From: Myxococcaceae bacterium | GTDB lineage: Bacteria; Myxococcota; Myxococcia; Myxococcales; Myxococcaceae | DNA: 32,534 bases | NCBI GenBank assembly: GCA_004173515.1 | Contig: SECN01000031.1 | Location: forward strand, 1 to 32,534 | Direction of reading: 5' to 3' | Shown: positions 1 through 8,091 of the stretch, piece after piece | Layout of the letters: every line of letters starts with the position of its first letter | Numbering within the stretch: position 1 is the first letter of the stretch | The notes under the pieces: model-generated | What the model saw: only the letters and a program-made list of their open reading frames with translations | What the model was told of the DNA's origin: nothing | Databases searched by the model: none | Program-made: the position numbers and the translations under genes

Positions 1-828
1 GACTACCTGAAGATCCTCCACACCTGGACGGAGAAGATCCAATCCTCTCCCAGCGCCATCGAGCGCTCCGTCTACGAGGTGATTGGCAAGGAGTACCGGG
101 GCAGCCGCGTCACGCAGATCGAACTGCGCTTCAACCCGATGAAGCGCAACCTGTCCTCCGAGCTGGACCTGGACCACATCATCCACGCCGCGCTCCGGGG
201 CATGGACCGCGCGGTGCTGGAGTACGGCGTGAAGGTGGGCTTCATCTTCTGCCTGGCCCGCGAGTTCGACCACAAGCTCAACAGCATCATCGTGGACAAG
301 GCCATCAAGTACCGCTCGCGCGGCGTGTACGGCATCGACCTGGCCGGCACGGAGCGCGACGCCATGGAGCACAAGCCCGCGCTCGCGGAGTACGAGGACC
401 TGTACGCCCGCGCGCGCAAGGGGGGCCTCAAGTGCACCGTGCACACCGGCGAGACGGCCGGCACGGGCGCCGGGGGCCTGATGGCGGCGGTGGAGAAGCT
501 CAAGCCGAACCGCATCGGCCACGGCATCCGCGCCGCGTACGACGAGTCCGCGATGAAGGTCCTGCGTGAGAACAACATCACGCTGGAGCTGTGCCCCACG
601 TCCAACATCCACACCAAGGCGGTGGCGGACCTGGCCGAACTCAAGCACATCATGCAGACCTTCTGGGACCGCAAGGTGAAGTTCACCATCAACACGGACG
701 GCCCCTACCTGCTGGAGACGGACATGCGGCGGGAGATTGAGATCGTCGAGTCCAACAACCTGCTCACCACCGAGCAGGTGGATCAGGCACTCGCGTGGGC
801 GCGCGAGGCGTCCTTCATCCCGGCCTGA
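1..828 (+). CDS. add: Adenosine deaminase-family amidohydrolase (5' truncated)
   Basis: The frame is open from base 1, so the start lies outside the window. The missing N-terminal part would carry the first metal-binding HxH motif. Family knowledge: a zinc enzyme of the metallo-dependent hydrolase barrel that deaminates (deoxy)adenosine to (deoxy)inosine in cytosolic purine salvage. Seen here: HTGE near 442-453 (metal His and catalytic Glu region), the RIGHGI motif near 514-531, ELCPTSNIHT near 586-615, and the metal Asp in INTDGP at 688-705. Oddity: classical adenosine deaminases have TDDP at the last site, and here the second Asp is Gly, so the substrate may differ (another adenine nucleoside, or an aminofutalosine-type compound). 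The stop is followed 5 nt later by pyrD, which suggests a nucleotide-metabolism operon. The family call is firm; the exact substrate is not. Confidence 0.88.
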   Translation, partial: DYLKILHTWTEKIQSSPSAIERSVYEVIGKEYRGSRVTQIELRFNPMKRNLSSELDLDHIIHAALRGMDRAVLEYGVKVGFIFCLAREFDHKLNSIIVDKAIKYRSRGVYGIDLAGTERDAMEHKPALAEYEDLYARARKGGLKCTVHTGETAGTGAGGLMAAVEKLKPNRIGHGIRAAYDESAMKVLRENNITLELCPTSNIHTKAVADLAELKHIMQTFWDRKVKFTINTDGPYLLETDMRREIEIVESNNLLTTEQVDQALAWAREASFIPA

Positions 829-833
829 CGCGC

Positions 834-1934
834 ATGTACGGCTTCACGCGCTCGCTGCTCTTCACCCTGCCCCCGGAGCCCGCGCACCGGCTGGGCATGT
901 CGGGGCTGGCGGCCCTGGGGCGCATGCCGTCCCTCTGCCAGTCCATGCGCGAGCGCACCCTGCGCCAGGCGCCCATGGACCTGTCCGTGGAGCTGGCCGG
1001 GCTGCGCTTCGCCCACCCGGTGGCGCTCGCCGCCGGGCTGGACAAGGACGCGGAGGCCGTGGACGGGCTCTTCGCCTGCGGCTTCTCCGCCGTGGAGGTG
1101 GGCACCGTCACGCCGAAGCCCCAGCCCGGCAACCCGAAGCCGCGCCTGTTCCGGCTGCCGGAGCACCGCGCGGTCATCAACCGCATGGGCTTCAACAACC
1201 ACGGCGCGGCCACCGCCGCGTCCCACCTGACAGGCCGCGCGTGGAAGCCCGGCCCGCTGGGCGTGAACATCGGCAAGAACAAGGACACGCCGCTGGAGCG
1301 CGCGGTGGAGGACTACGTCGCGTGCGTGGACGCGCTCGCGCCGCTGGGGGACTACGTCGTCGTCAACGCGTCCTCGCCCAACACGCCGGGCCTGCGCACG
1401 CTCCAGGAGCCGGAGCAGCTGTCCGCCCTGCTGCGCGCGGTGCAGGAGCGGATGAACCACGTGGCGCCGGGCACGCCGCTGTTCCTGAAGATCGCCCCGG
1501 ACCTCACCCCGGAGGCCGTGGATGAAGTGGTGGACGTGGCCCTGGAGCGGGGGCTGTCGGGCCTCATCGCCACCAACACCACCATCACCCGCCCCTTCGA
1601 GCACAAGCACTCGAAAGAGGCCGGTGGGCTCTCCGGCGCCCCCGTGCGCGAGCTGTCCAACGCCGTCATCCGCCGTGCGTACCAGCGCGGCCGGGGCACC
1701 CTGCCCCTCATCGGCGTGGGCGGCGTGTTCACCGCCCAGGACGTCTACGAGAAGCTGCGCGCGGGCGCCACCGTGGTGCAGGTGTACACGAGTTTCATCT
1801 ACGAAGGCCCGGGCATGGTGGGCCGCATCCTGGGCGACCTGGGTGCGCTGCTGGCCCGCGATGGCTTCGCCTCCGTGCGCGACGTGATTGGCGTGGACGC
1901 CCATCCGGGCACGTCCGCGGCCGCGTCCCCGTAG
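834..1934 (+). CDS. pyrD: Dihydroorotate dehydrogenase, class 2 (quinone)
   Basis: Oxidises dihydroorotate to orotate in pyrimidine synthesis, using FMN and passing electrons to membrane quinone. The product is 366 residues, a little longer than E. coli PyrD. The N terminus (MYGFTRSLLFTLPPEPAHRL) matches the short amphipathic quinone-tunnel helices that mark class 2. Other landmarks are GLDKDAEAVDGL with its FMN-contacting region, INRMGFNN, VNIGKNKDT, the catalytic Ser within SSPNTPG (residues 180-186), FLKIAPDL, ATNTT, GGLSG and the phosphate-binding GVGGV near the C terminus. The ATG at 834 is chosen because it gives the usual class 2 N terminus; the frame is open upstream to about 795 but those residues overlap the preceding gene. 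It lies 5 nt after the adenosine deaminase stop, so co-transcription is likely. A 12-bp hairpin follows the stop. Confidence 0.96.
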   Translation: MYGFTRSLLFTLPPEPAHRLGMSGLAALGRMPSLCQSMRERTLRQAPMDLSVELAGLRFAHPVALAAGLDKDAEAVDGLFACGFSAVEVGTVTPKPQPGNPKPRLFRLPEHRAVINRMGFNNHGAATAASHLTGRAWKPGPLGVNIGKNKDTPLERAVEDYVACVDALAPLGDYVVVNASSPNTPGLRTLQEPEQLSALLRAVQERMNHVAPGTPLFLKIAPDLTPEAVDEVVDVALERGLSGLIATNTTITRPFEHKHSKEAGGLSGAPVRELSNAVIRRAYQRGRGTLPLIGVGGVFTAQDVYEKLRAGATVVQVYTSFIYEGPGMVGRILGDLGALLARDGFASVRDVIGVDAHPGTSAAASP

Positions 1935-1949
1935 CCTCCTGCTGAAACA

Positions 1950-1985
1950 CCTGCCATCGGGTTGCATCCGCACCCCGGTGGCAGG
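1950..1985 (+). terminator. Hairpin after pyrD, terminator-like, no U tract
   Basis: The arms at 1950-1961 and 1974-1985 pair over 12 bp with one T-G wobble around a 12-nt loop, 15 nt beyond the pyrD stop. No T run follows, so it may act as an RNA 3'-end stabiliser or a Rho-assisted terminator rather than a classical intrinsic terminator. Confidence 0.5.
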
Positions 1986-2089
1986 AGTCAGTGTCGGGTA
2001 TACCGCTCCTACATACCCTCGTGGGCGGGTGTCCCTCCACCCCGAGGGTCCCCAACGTCCGTCGGTTTTCCTGACATCAAGGAGCGGAC

Positions 2090-3580
2090 ATGCGCGTGAA
2101 GGCCTGGTGGGCCCTGATGGGTGTGGGGCTGGTGGGGTGTGGCGGAGTGGAACCCGGCACGGAGGTGGGCGCGGCCCCCGGCGAGGCAACGGTCCAGGCC
2201 CAGGCGTGCGCTCCCGGGGTGGCGGTGAAGGTGAAGGACGTCATCGCGCCGGGGACGCCACCGCCGCCGCCCTGGCAGCAGAGTCCCTACGGCTTCTCGG
2301 AGTTGCAGGGCACGCTCTACTTCGCGACGGACGTCTTCGGTGGACAGTCGACGTTGTGGAAGAGCGACGGGACGAGCGCGGGCACCGTCCCGGTGAAGGA
2401 GTTCCCCGCCCAGGGCACCACGGACTATCGGAGCCTGAGCGACTTCACCGCCGTGGGCACGCAGCTCTTCTTCAGCATCGGCGACGCGGTCATCGGTCGG
2501 GAGCTGTGGGTCACCAACGGCACGACGGCGGGCACGCGGCTCGTCGCGGATCTGTCGCCGGGGGCCGCGAGCACCTTTGTGTCGTACCCCGCACAGGTGG
2601 GCGGCGCGCTGAGCTTCTTCCGCAGGGTCACGTTGACGTCGACCAGCAGCCGGCTGGAGCTGTGGAAGTCGAACGGCACTGCGGCCGGGACGGCCCGGAC
2701 GGTGGATCTGGGGACGCAGGCGTCCGTCGAGGGGAGCGTCCTGCGGGCGGACGGTCAGCGGCTGTTCTTCCTCCAGGATGAGGTGAATGGCACGCGGCTG
2801 TGGCGCTCGGATGGCACGGCCGGAGGGACGGTGTTCGTCAAGGCGTTGGATCAGGGGACGCCCCTGCTGGGCGACGTGCGCGCCGTGGGTGGCACCGTGC
2901 TGTTCACGCTGAGGGACACCGGGCCCACCACGGAGATCTGGAAGACGGATGGCACGGCGGCGGGCACGGTGCGCCTGGAGACCTTCGGCCACTCCGTGAC
3001 GTTGCTCGGGCTCATCGGCAGCCGGGTGTATGGGGCCTACGTCACGGGGGAGCGGATCAAACTGGCCAGCGTGTCGCTCGCGGGCGGCGGGAAGGCGACC
3101 GTGACGACGCTGGAGAATCCGTTCGCGGGACAGCCCGACCCGGGCCCCTTCCTCCAGGACGTGAGGCAGGAGGGCAACAAGATCTACCTGTCCCTGGGTT
3201 ACTACTACAACGGAGGCCCCGCGATTCAGCGCTCGTACCTCTGGGTGACGGACGGCACGGCGGCGGGGACCCGGCAGCTCAGTGATCAGCTCAGCCGCAA
3301 CCAGGATGGCTTCTCCTCGCTCTTCAGCACCGGCAACGGCACGCTCATCTTCACCAGCGATTCCCCCGACGACGGTCTGGAGCCCTGGGTGACGAACGGA
3401 ACGGTCGCCGGCACGGGCCGCGTCGCGAACATCAATCCAGAGGGAGGCTCCAATCCCGAGTGGTTCACGCGCATCGGCAACCGCATCTTCTTCGCCGCCA
3501 ACGGTGGCCCCCCGGGCAACGCCTTGTGGGCCATGCCCGCCAACGTCACCTGCCCCGCCCTGGCCCCCGAGGCCCGGTAG
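2090..3580 (+). CDS. ELWxxDGTxxGT-repeat lipoprotein
   Basis: A 496-residue exported protein of unknown function. It begins with a short lipoprotein signal (residues 1-17; lipobox LVGC with Cys17), so it is probably anchored to a membrane and faces the periplasm or cell surface. The body is built of repeats of about 50-65 residues, each with a beta-strand stretch followed by a (E/S)LWxxDGTxxGT signature. Seven recognisable copies are visible (for example LWKSDGTSAGT, ELWVTNGTTAGT, LWRSDGTAGGT, LWVTDGTAAGT) plus a degenerate last one (ALWAMP). Such repeats are expected to form a beta-propeller-like fold; this is inference. The start is supported by AAGGAG at 2079-2084, five bases ahead of the ATG. 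It stands alone between a pyrD 3' hairpin and its own 3' hairpin. The family is common in myxobacteria but has no assigned biochemical role. Confidence 0.88.
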   Translation: MRVKAWWALMGVGLVGCGGVEPGTEVGAAPGEATVQAQACAPGVAVKVKDVIAPGTPPPPPWQQSPYGFSELQGTLYFATDVFGGQSTLWKSDGTSAGTVPVKEFPAQGTTDYRSLSDFTAVGTQLFFSIGDAVIGRELWVTNGTTAGTRLVADLSPGAASTFVSYPAQVGGALSFFRRVTLTSTSSRLELWKSNGTAAGTARTVDLGTQASVEGSVLRADGQRLFFLQDEVNGTRLWRSDGTAGGTVFVKALDQGTPLLGDVRAVGGTVLFTLRDTGPTTEIWKTDGTAAGTVRLETFGHSVTLLGLIGSRVYGAYVTGERIKLASVSLAGGGKATVTTLENPFAGQPDPGPFLQDVRQEGNKIYLSLGYYYNGGPAIQRSYLWVTDGTAAGTRQLSDQLSRNQDGFSSLFSTGNGTLIFTSDSPDDGLEPWVTNGTVAGTGRVANINPEGGSNPEWFTRIGNRIFFAANGGPPGNALWAMPANVTCPALAPEAR

Positions 3581-3587
3581 CAGGCTT

Positions 3588-3632
3588 CGCGCGGCTCCGG
3601 CGTAGGGGAAACCCCTGATCCGGATCCGCGCG
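3588..3632 (+). terminator. Long imperfect hairpin after repeat lipoprotein
   Basis: Starting 8 nt after the stop, CGCGCGG (3588-3594) pairs with CCGCGCG (3626-3632), CCGG (3597-3600) with CCGG (3620-3623), and AGGGG (3604-3608) with CCCCT (3612-3616) around an AAA loop, with two small internal loops. That is 16 base pairs in all. No T tract follows. Confidence 0.5.
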
Positions 3633-3770
3633 GTCCCCTCCCCGGCTGGCCCTGACGCAACCCGCCGTGGGAGGTAGGGCACTGAAAATCGCTTTCCTGG
3701 GAGACAGGGGAAACTCCGGCATTGCCCGGAACGATGATGGGTGAGGGAAATCCGCCGTCCGAGGTGCTCC

Positions 3771-4361
3771 GTGAAGATCCTCCGCCCGTCGTCGAGTGCC
3801 ACGCCCTCCGTGCCCCGCGAACCCGAACCCTCCAAGGACATCCTGGGTGCATCGGGCAACAGCATCGCGGTGGGTGGACGCGGCAACTCGAGCACGGTCC
3901 TGTCGGCCAGGCAGCCGGAGAGCGCCACCGCGCCTGTGACGGATGACAAGTCCTTCCAGGTGATGCCGGACCGCTTCGAGCGCGGCTCGCGTCCTGTGTT
4001 CGATGGGAGCCGGCCGTGTGCGTCGGGCTCCAGCGTGAGGAACGGGGGCGGCCACTCCGGAACCGTGTGCGCGAGCTTCGTTCCGCCCGACGGCAAGGTG
4101 GACGAAGGCGCACCGGAGTCGAAGAGCCCGGAGCGGGGTTCCAGGTTCGGCCGGGCCCTGGCGGAGCTGGTGAAGGCGGCGATGCAGGCCGAACCTTCGA
4201 CGGAGGTGCCCGCCGAGGGAGCACGCGGCGGTCGGATCTCCACCGGGGACAGCAGCCGGAAGTCGGGCTCGACGCACTCCAAGGGCGCGCAGGCCCGCGA
4301 GGGCGCGGAGGAAGACGCGGCTCCGCCCCAGGACAGCGCCCGGCTGCCGTCCAACGGCTGA
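3771..4361 (+). CDS. Hypothetical low-complexity protein
   Basis: I do not recognise this protein. It is 196 residues, rich in Ser, Gly, Pro, Glu and Arg, and looks largely disordered. A short helical-looking stretch (FGRALAELVKAAMQ) lies near residues 125-140. There is no signal peptide or membrane segment and only two cysteines, so it is probably cytosolic. Coding status rests on codon use: about 85% of the first 60 codons end in G or C, as in neighbouring genes, and the frame is open on this strand between the lipoprotein and the kinase. The GTG at 3771 is preferred because GAGG lies at 3761-3764, six bases upstream; an in-frame GTG at 3741 has no such site. The kinase start follows 61 nt later, so a link to kinase signalling (for example as a substrate) is possible but unproven. 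Confidence 0.55.
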   Translation: MKILRPSSSATPSVPREPEPSKDILGASGNSIAVGGRGNSSTVLSARQPESATAPVTDDKSFQVMPDRFERGSRPVFDGSRPCASGSSVRNGGGHSGTVCASFVPPDGKVDEGAPESKSPERGSRFGRALAELVKAAMQAEPSTEVPAEGARGGRISTGDSSRKSGSTHSKGAQAREGAEEDAAPPQDSARLPSNG

Positions 4362-4402
4362 GGCAGGAACGTCTGCCTTCCCCGAGCGGCCCTGGCGTCA
4401 GT

Positions 4403-4413
4403 GGCGGTAGGCT
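4403..4413 (+). promoter_or_regulatory. -10-like element 9 nt before a kinase start
   Basis: GGCGGTAGGCT lies at 4403-4413, with TAGGCT as a TAnnnT-type -10 hexamer, and the kinase ATG begins at 4423. With usual -10 to start-site spacing the mRNA would have almost no 5' leader. No Shine-Dalgarno sequence is visible. The same 12-mer, GGCGGTAGGCTT, recurs before the gene at 30220. Confidence 0.4.
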
Positions 4414-4422
4414 TGCCCCGGA

Positions 4423-5574
4423 ATGAATGACGTCCAGCAACTGGGGCCGTACCGCATCCTGCGGGAGATTGGCGAAGGCGGCATGGGGCGCGTCTCGCTC
4501 GCGGAGCGCGAGGGCTGGGACGATCCGGTCGTCCTCAAACGCATCCACTCCGAGCACGCGGCCGACATCCGCTTCCGCCGCCGTCTGTTGCGGGAGGCGG
4601 AGGTGGCCGCGGGCCTGCATCACGTCAACGTGGTGCGGGTGTTGGAGACGGGCGTCATCGAAGACCAGGTCTACCTGTCCATGGAGTACGTGGCGGGCTC
4701 CAGCCTGGCGCACGTCCACGCGGCGAGCCGGCCGGAGCTGCTGCCACTGGCGCCGGTGTTGGACGCCATCGCGCAGGCCTGTGATGGGCTTGCGTACGTG
4801 CACCGCTTCGTCAACCCGGAGTCGGGCAAGTGGATGGAGCTCATCCACCGCGACGTGTCGCCGGACAACCTGCTGCTGTCCTTCACGGGCACGGTGAAGA
4901 TCGCGGACTTCGGCATCGTGAAGACATCCGAAGGCACGCAGACGACCTCGGGCGTGGTGATGGGGAAGCTGGCGTACATGTCCCCGGAGCAGATCCGCGA
5001 CGAGCCCCTGGATGCGAGGGCGGACCTGTATTCGCTGGGGGTCTGTCTCTACGAATTGCTGGCGGGACGGCGGCCCTTTCCCATCCAGCGCGGACGGGCG
5101 GTGATGGAGTCGGTGCTGTACGACGCGCCCCCGCCGCTCGCGCCGATGCGTCCCGGGATACCGGCGTCGCTGGTGTCGCTGGTGGAGACGCTGCTCGCGA
5201 AGGACCGTCGGGCAAGGCCCACGGAAGCGAGCGAAGTGGCCAAGGCGCTGCGCGCGGAGCTGGCCACGTTGGGGGAGTCTCCGCGCTTCCCTTCCCGGCT
5301 GATGGAGCCCCCCGTCTCGGTGCCGCCCAAGCCGCGCCGGGCCCCGCCCGGGCCCGTGCCTGCGCCGGCGACGGAGGTGATGTTGCCGGAGGCCCTGCCC
5401 ACGAGGCCCGTGGAGCGCGCGCCTCCGCCGCTGCGTTCAGAGGCACCGACCCAATTCGTGGGTGCCCGGGCCCTCCCCGCACGCGTGCAGGAACAGCCCT
5501 GGCGCAAGTGGGTGGCATTCTCCGTGACGGGCGGCCTGCTCGCGGCGGCGGTGGCGGCATGGTGGTTGAGCTGA
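4423..5574 (+). CDS. Ser/Thr protein kinase, tail-anchored
   Basis: A 383-residue eukaryotic-like (Pkn/Hanks-type) kinase. The catalytic domain covers about residues 10-280. Landmarks are the glycine loop GEGGMG (17-22), ATP-binding Lys39, helix C Glu58, catalytic HRDVSPDN with Asp144, the metal-binding Asp162 of DFG, a Thr/Ser-rich activation loop (TQTTSG) and the MSPEQ substrate-site motif. All catalytic residues are present, so it should be active. A Pro-rich linker (about 290-355) leads to one hydrophobic segment at residues 363-382 that ends the protein, so it is probably tail-anchored with the kinase in the cytoplasm and almost no external sensor. It converges on the esterase gene, with 33 nt between stops; a small hairpin (5568-5582) straddles its stop. 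The upstream region suggests a leaderless mRNA. Confidence 0.95.
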   Translation: MNDVQQLGPYRILREIGEGGMGRVSLAEREGWDDPVVLKRIHSEHAADIRFRRRLLREAEVAAGLHHVNVVRVLETGVIEDQVYLSMEYVAGSSLAHVHAASRPELLPLAPVLDAIAQACDGLAYVHRFVNPESGKWMELIHRDVSPDNLLLSFTGTVKIADFGIVKTSEGTQTTSGVVMGKLAYMSPEQIRDEPLDARADLYSLGVCLYELLAGRRPFPIQRGRAVMESVLYDAPPPLAPMRPGIPASLVSLVETLLAKDRRARPTEASEVAKALRAELATLGESPRFPSRLMEPPVSVPPKPRRAPPGPVPAPATEVMLPEALPTRPVERAPPPLRSEAPTQFVGARALPARVQEQPWRKWVAFSVTGGLLAAAVAAWWLS

Positions 5575-5607
5575 CGCAGCTCACTCAAGCCGGGCTTCCG
5601 CCAACGC

Positions 5608-6837
5608 CTACCAGGGTGGTACCCGGTGCGGTGGGGCTTCTTCCCGGAAGATCAGCAGTCCATCCAGGACCGTTGCCCAGGGGGTCGTCATCCACGAGTA
5701 ATCCACGGGACGGGCCACCCTTGCCCCGAGGTCACGAAGCTGGCTTCCATCCAGGTACCGGGCGTCCGTGATGTGACTTGAAAACGCCCAGGCCTCCAGG
5801 GAGTCGGCCTGTGCGGGTGCGAGGGTACGGGTGCGATCCGTGGGGCCGAGGGCATAGCGCCCGGAGAGCGCGGAAAAACCAAGCACGAATGACTGCGAGC
5901 CAAATTTTTCATGAACATGGGCTCCAATCGACACCATGTTTCGATAGTTCGTCCCCAGGCCCTTGAGGTCCTTGGCGGCATGAATGGTGGCAAGCCAGAC
6001 AATGGCTTTCCTGGGCTTGGGTGACTGGGCCAGGAGCCACTCCAGATTCATGAACATCGAATGGTCACGCGCGTTGAAATCCCTCCAGTCCCAACCCCCT
6101 TTTTTCTGCTCCGGCGGACGGGACATCGCGGTGACCTGCCGGGTGAAATTCCGCTCCAGGTTGCGGACCATCTGCAGTTGGCGCCGGGCCCGCGCCGTCG
6201 CGGTCGCTCCGGGCCTGGAGAGCACCGACTCCAGTTCCGTCCAACAGCCCAGGCTGAACTTCACGTTCTCCACCGTGGGCTGGGAGGCGGCATCGTATTT
6301 CCATAAGATGTGCCGCTCGGTCTTCTCCAAGCACTCGGCCTGCGTCGGCCCCTCCAGCAAGGACATGAGATCCCGCGTCATCTGGCGACTTGCGTAGGTG
6401 CCTCGGTTGAGCTGGTCATCAATCCCACCAGCGACGAGGGTTCCCGCATTGATCCGCTCGGCCAGGAACGGAATCAGGGGCGCCACCTCCTCGTTGGCCC
6501 AGAAGCCGCCAATCGCGGCAGCGAGGACACCCTCGCTGACGGGTTGTCCCTCCTCCACCCCCGACTGGATGTGGAGGAAGTCATAGGTACCTGTCTCGAT
6601 GAAGAAGGCATCGTATTGGCATTCCTCCACGAGCCTGCGGGTCAATTCCGCCTTGAAGGCGAAGGCACTGCCGGTTCCATGGTTGGCATCCTCGCCAAGC
6701 AGCGCGATCCTCTTGTCGCAAAGGTCGCGGACGAGCCGGTCGGTGTCGGAGACCGCCACGGTCTCCGGCGCGGTGGCGCCCCTGGAGGGCGAGGCACAGC
6801 TCGCAAGCAAGGGAATCAAGATGAGGAGGCATCTCAT
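5608..6837 (-). CDS. Erythromycin esterase-like lipoprotein
   Basis: Family: erythromycin esterase (EreA/EreC-like) hydrolases, some of which open macrolide lactones while most have unknown substrates. The chosen start gives MRCLLILIPLLASC, a lipoprotein signal with lipobox LASC, so the 409-residue product should be exported and lipidated, unlike classical cytosolic Ere enzymes. Seen: the GE...HGT motif near the N terminus, the conserved AELTRRLVEE helix, the IETGTYDF strand region, and IVWLATIHAAKD, which corresponds to the family's WAHNxH region but keeps only one His. Oddity: the classical E-x-x-H is E-x-x-x-H here (GEDANH, 6678-6696). Alternative starts are the ATGs at 6852 and 6885; the latter has a good GAGG six bases upstream and would add 16 residues before the signal. 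It is divergent from the AraC regulator. Macrolide resistance is not implied. Confidence 0.82.
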   Translation of the reverse strand: MRCLLILIPLLASCASPSRGATAPETVAVSDTDRLVRDLCDKRIALLGEDANHGTGSAFAFKAELTRRLVEECQYDAFFIETGTYDFLHIQSGVEEGQPVSEGVLAAAIGGFWANEEVAPLIPFLAERINAGTLVAGGIDDQLNRGTYASRQMTRDLMSLLEGPTQAECLEKTERHILWKYDAASQPTVENVKFSLGCWTELESVLSRPGATATARARRQLQMVRNLERNFTRQVTAMSRPPEQKKGGWDWRDFNARDHSMFMNLEWLLAQSPKPRKAIVWLATIHAAKDLKGLGTNYRNMVSIGAHVHEKFGSQSFVLGFSALSGRYALGPTDRTRTLAPAQADSLEAWAFSSHITDARYLDGSQLRDLGARVARPVDYSWMTTPWATVLDGLLIFREEAPPHRVPPW

Positions 6838-7019
6838 TCGCGGCCCTTTCATGGGAGGCAGTGAGCGGGAGGTGGATGGGGGCATGGGGACCTCGAAAGA
6901 AGCGCGTCCCGGACATTCCGGAGCGCCCCCCTTCAACGAATCGGCCTCCTTCTTCTCCTCACCCAAGGGGCGCCGATTTTTTACCATGCGCCGCCATGGG
7001 GATGCCGTCGGCCGACGCG

Positions 7020-7025
7020 GATAAT
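7020..7025 (+). promoter_or_regulatory. Possible -10 box for the araC-type gene
   Basis: GATAAT lies 51 nt before the chosen regulator start, in the 239-nt divergent region between the esterase and AraC genes. The matching -35 region is weak (TGGGGA at 6997-7002). This region is the natural place for an operator of the regulator. Confidence 0.3.
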
Positions 7026-7076
7026 GTTCGCATCAGCCCCCGATGCGAGACGTCCATTCCACGGAGCCCCCCACCC

Positions 7077-7937
7077 GTGACGAGCCAGACTCCCAGCCCT
7101 CCGGGCCTCGCGGCCTTCCAGCAGGGCCGCGCTCCCCTCTACGTCTCCCGCCTTGAACGCCACGCGCAGCACGGGCTCCACGGCCGGGGACGTCCAGGCA
7201 GCGGCAAGCGCGTGCACCCCTACGCCGTGGTCGTCCTGCTCACCGCGGGCCGCTCGCGGGTGCGGCACGCGGGCGCGCTGGAGCTGCGGCCGGGCGACGT
7301 GCACCTCATCCCTCCGGGAGATTCCCACGCGGAGGCGCACTTCGAGCAGGCCACGGGCTGGGCCCTCACCTTCTGGCCCGAGCAGGCGGAGCACTCCTCG
7401 CGCCTCTTCTCCCAGGTGCGCGGCGGTTGCCATCCGGTGCTGCGACCCACTCCGGCGCAGCACCGCCGCCTCGAACAGTGGATGCAGGCGCTCGAGGAGG
7501 AATGCGCAGGGAGCGATGAAGGCCAGGCAGAGGCGTTCGATTCGCTCCTGCGCCTGGTGCTCGTGGAGCTCGTGCGCGCCAGCGCCTCCACCCTGCGCTC
7601 GGGCACCGAGGCTTCGAGCCTCGCCCGCCAGGCACTCGCCTTCGTGGAGAAGAGCGCGCTCAAGCCCCTGTCGCTTTCCGACGTCGCCCAGGCCGTCGCA
7701 CGCACGCCTGCGCATGTGGCCACGGTCGTGCGCAGTGAGACCGGGCGCACCGTGGGCGAATGGATCCTGGCCCAGCGGATGGCCGAGGCCCGCCGCCGCC
7801 TGCGCGGCACCGACGCCCCCATGGACACCATCGCGCATCAGGTGGGCTACGCGGACGTCACGCACTTCATCCGCCAGTTCCGCCGCGTGCATGGGCAGAC
7901 ACCCGCACGGTGGCGACGCGCAGGCGAAACAGAATGA
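7077..7937 (+). CDS. AraC-family transcriptional regulator
   Basis: A DNA-binding regulator of 286 residues. The N-terminal half is a cupin-type ligand or sensor domain (HPYAVVVLLTAG, then LRPGDVHLIPPGDSHAEAHF, the AraC-binding jelly-roll pattern). The C-terminal ~100 residues carry two helix-turn-helix motifs: LSLSDVAQAVARTPAHVATVV and the highly typical IAHQVGYADVTHFIRQFRRVHGQTPARWRR region. The GTG at 7077 is preferred: GGAG lies about 11 bases upstream and the cupin domain begins soon after. ATGs near 6996-7002 would prepend a Pro/Arg-rich stretch that looks non-coding and overlaps the likely promoter. It is divergent from the esterase and followed 154 nt later by a methyltransferase on the same strand; either may be its target. 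The effector is unknown. Confidence 0.92.
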   Translation: MTSQTPSPPGLAAFQQGRAPLYVSRLERHAQHGLHGRGRPGSGKRVHPYAVVVLLTAGRSRVRHAGALELRPGDVHLIPPGDSHAEAHFEQATGWALTFWPEQAEHSSRLFSQVRGGCHPVLRPTPAQHRRLEQWMQALEEECAGSDEGQAEAFDSLLRLVLVELVRASASTLRSGTEASSLARQALAFVEKSALKPLSLSDVAQAVARTPAHVATVVRSETGRTVGEWILAQRMAEARRRLRGTDAPMDTIAHQVGYADVTHFIRQFRRVHGQTPARWRRAGETE

Positions 7938-8091
7938 ACGGCCGTGTCGCGGCGGGCCTCACACCCACACCGCCGCGATACCGGAATCGACGCCGATCCG
8001 ACCCGAAGGGCCGCTCTGGCGACAAGGAAACCGAAGCGTATCTTTCCATTCAACGCGCCGGCCTTCATCCCCCGGCCCGACGGAGCTTCCC

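Noticed and set aside
2009..4354. A 781-codon minus-strand open frame
   Set aside because: It lies antisense to the ELWxxDGT lipoprotein and the low-complexity gene; the plus-strand lipoprotein has a signal, repeats and ribosome site.
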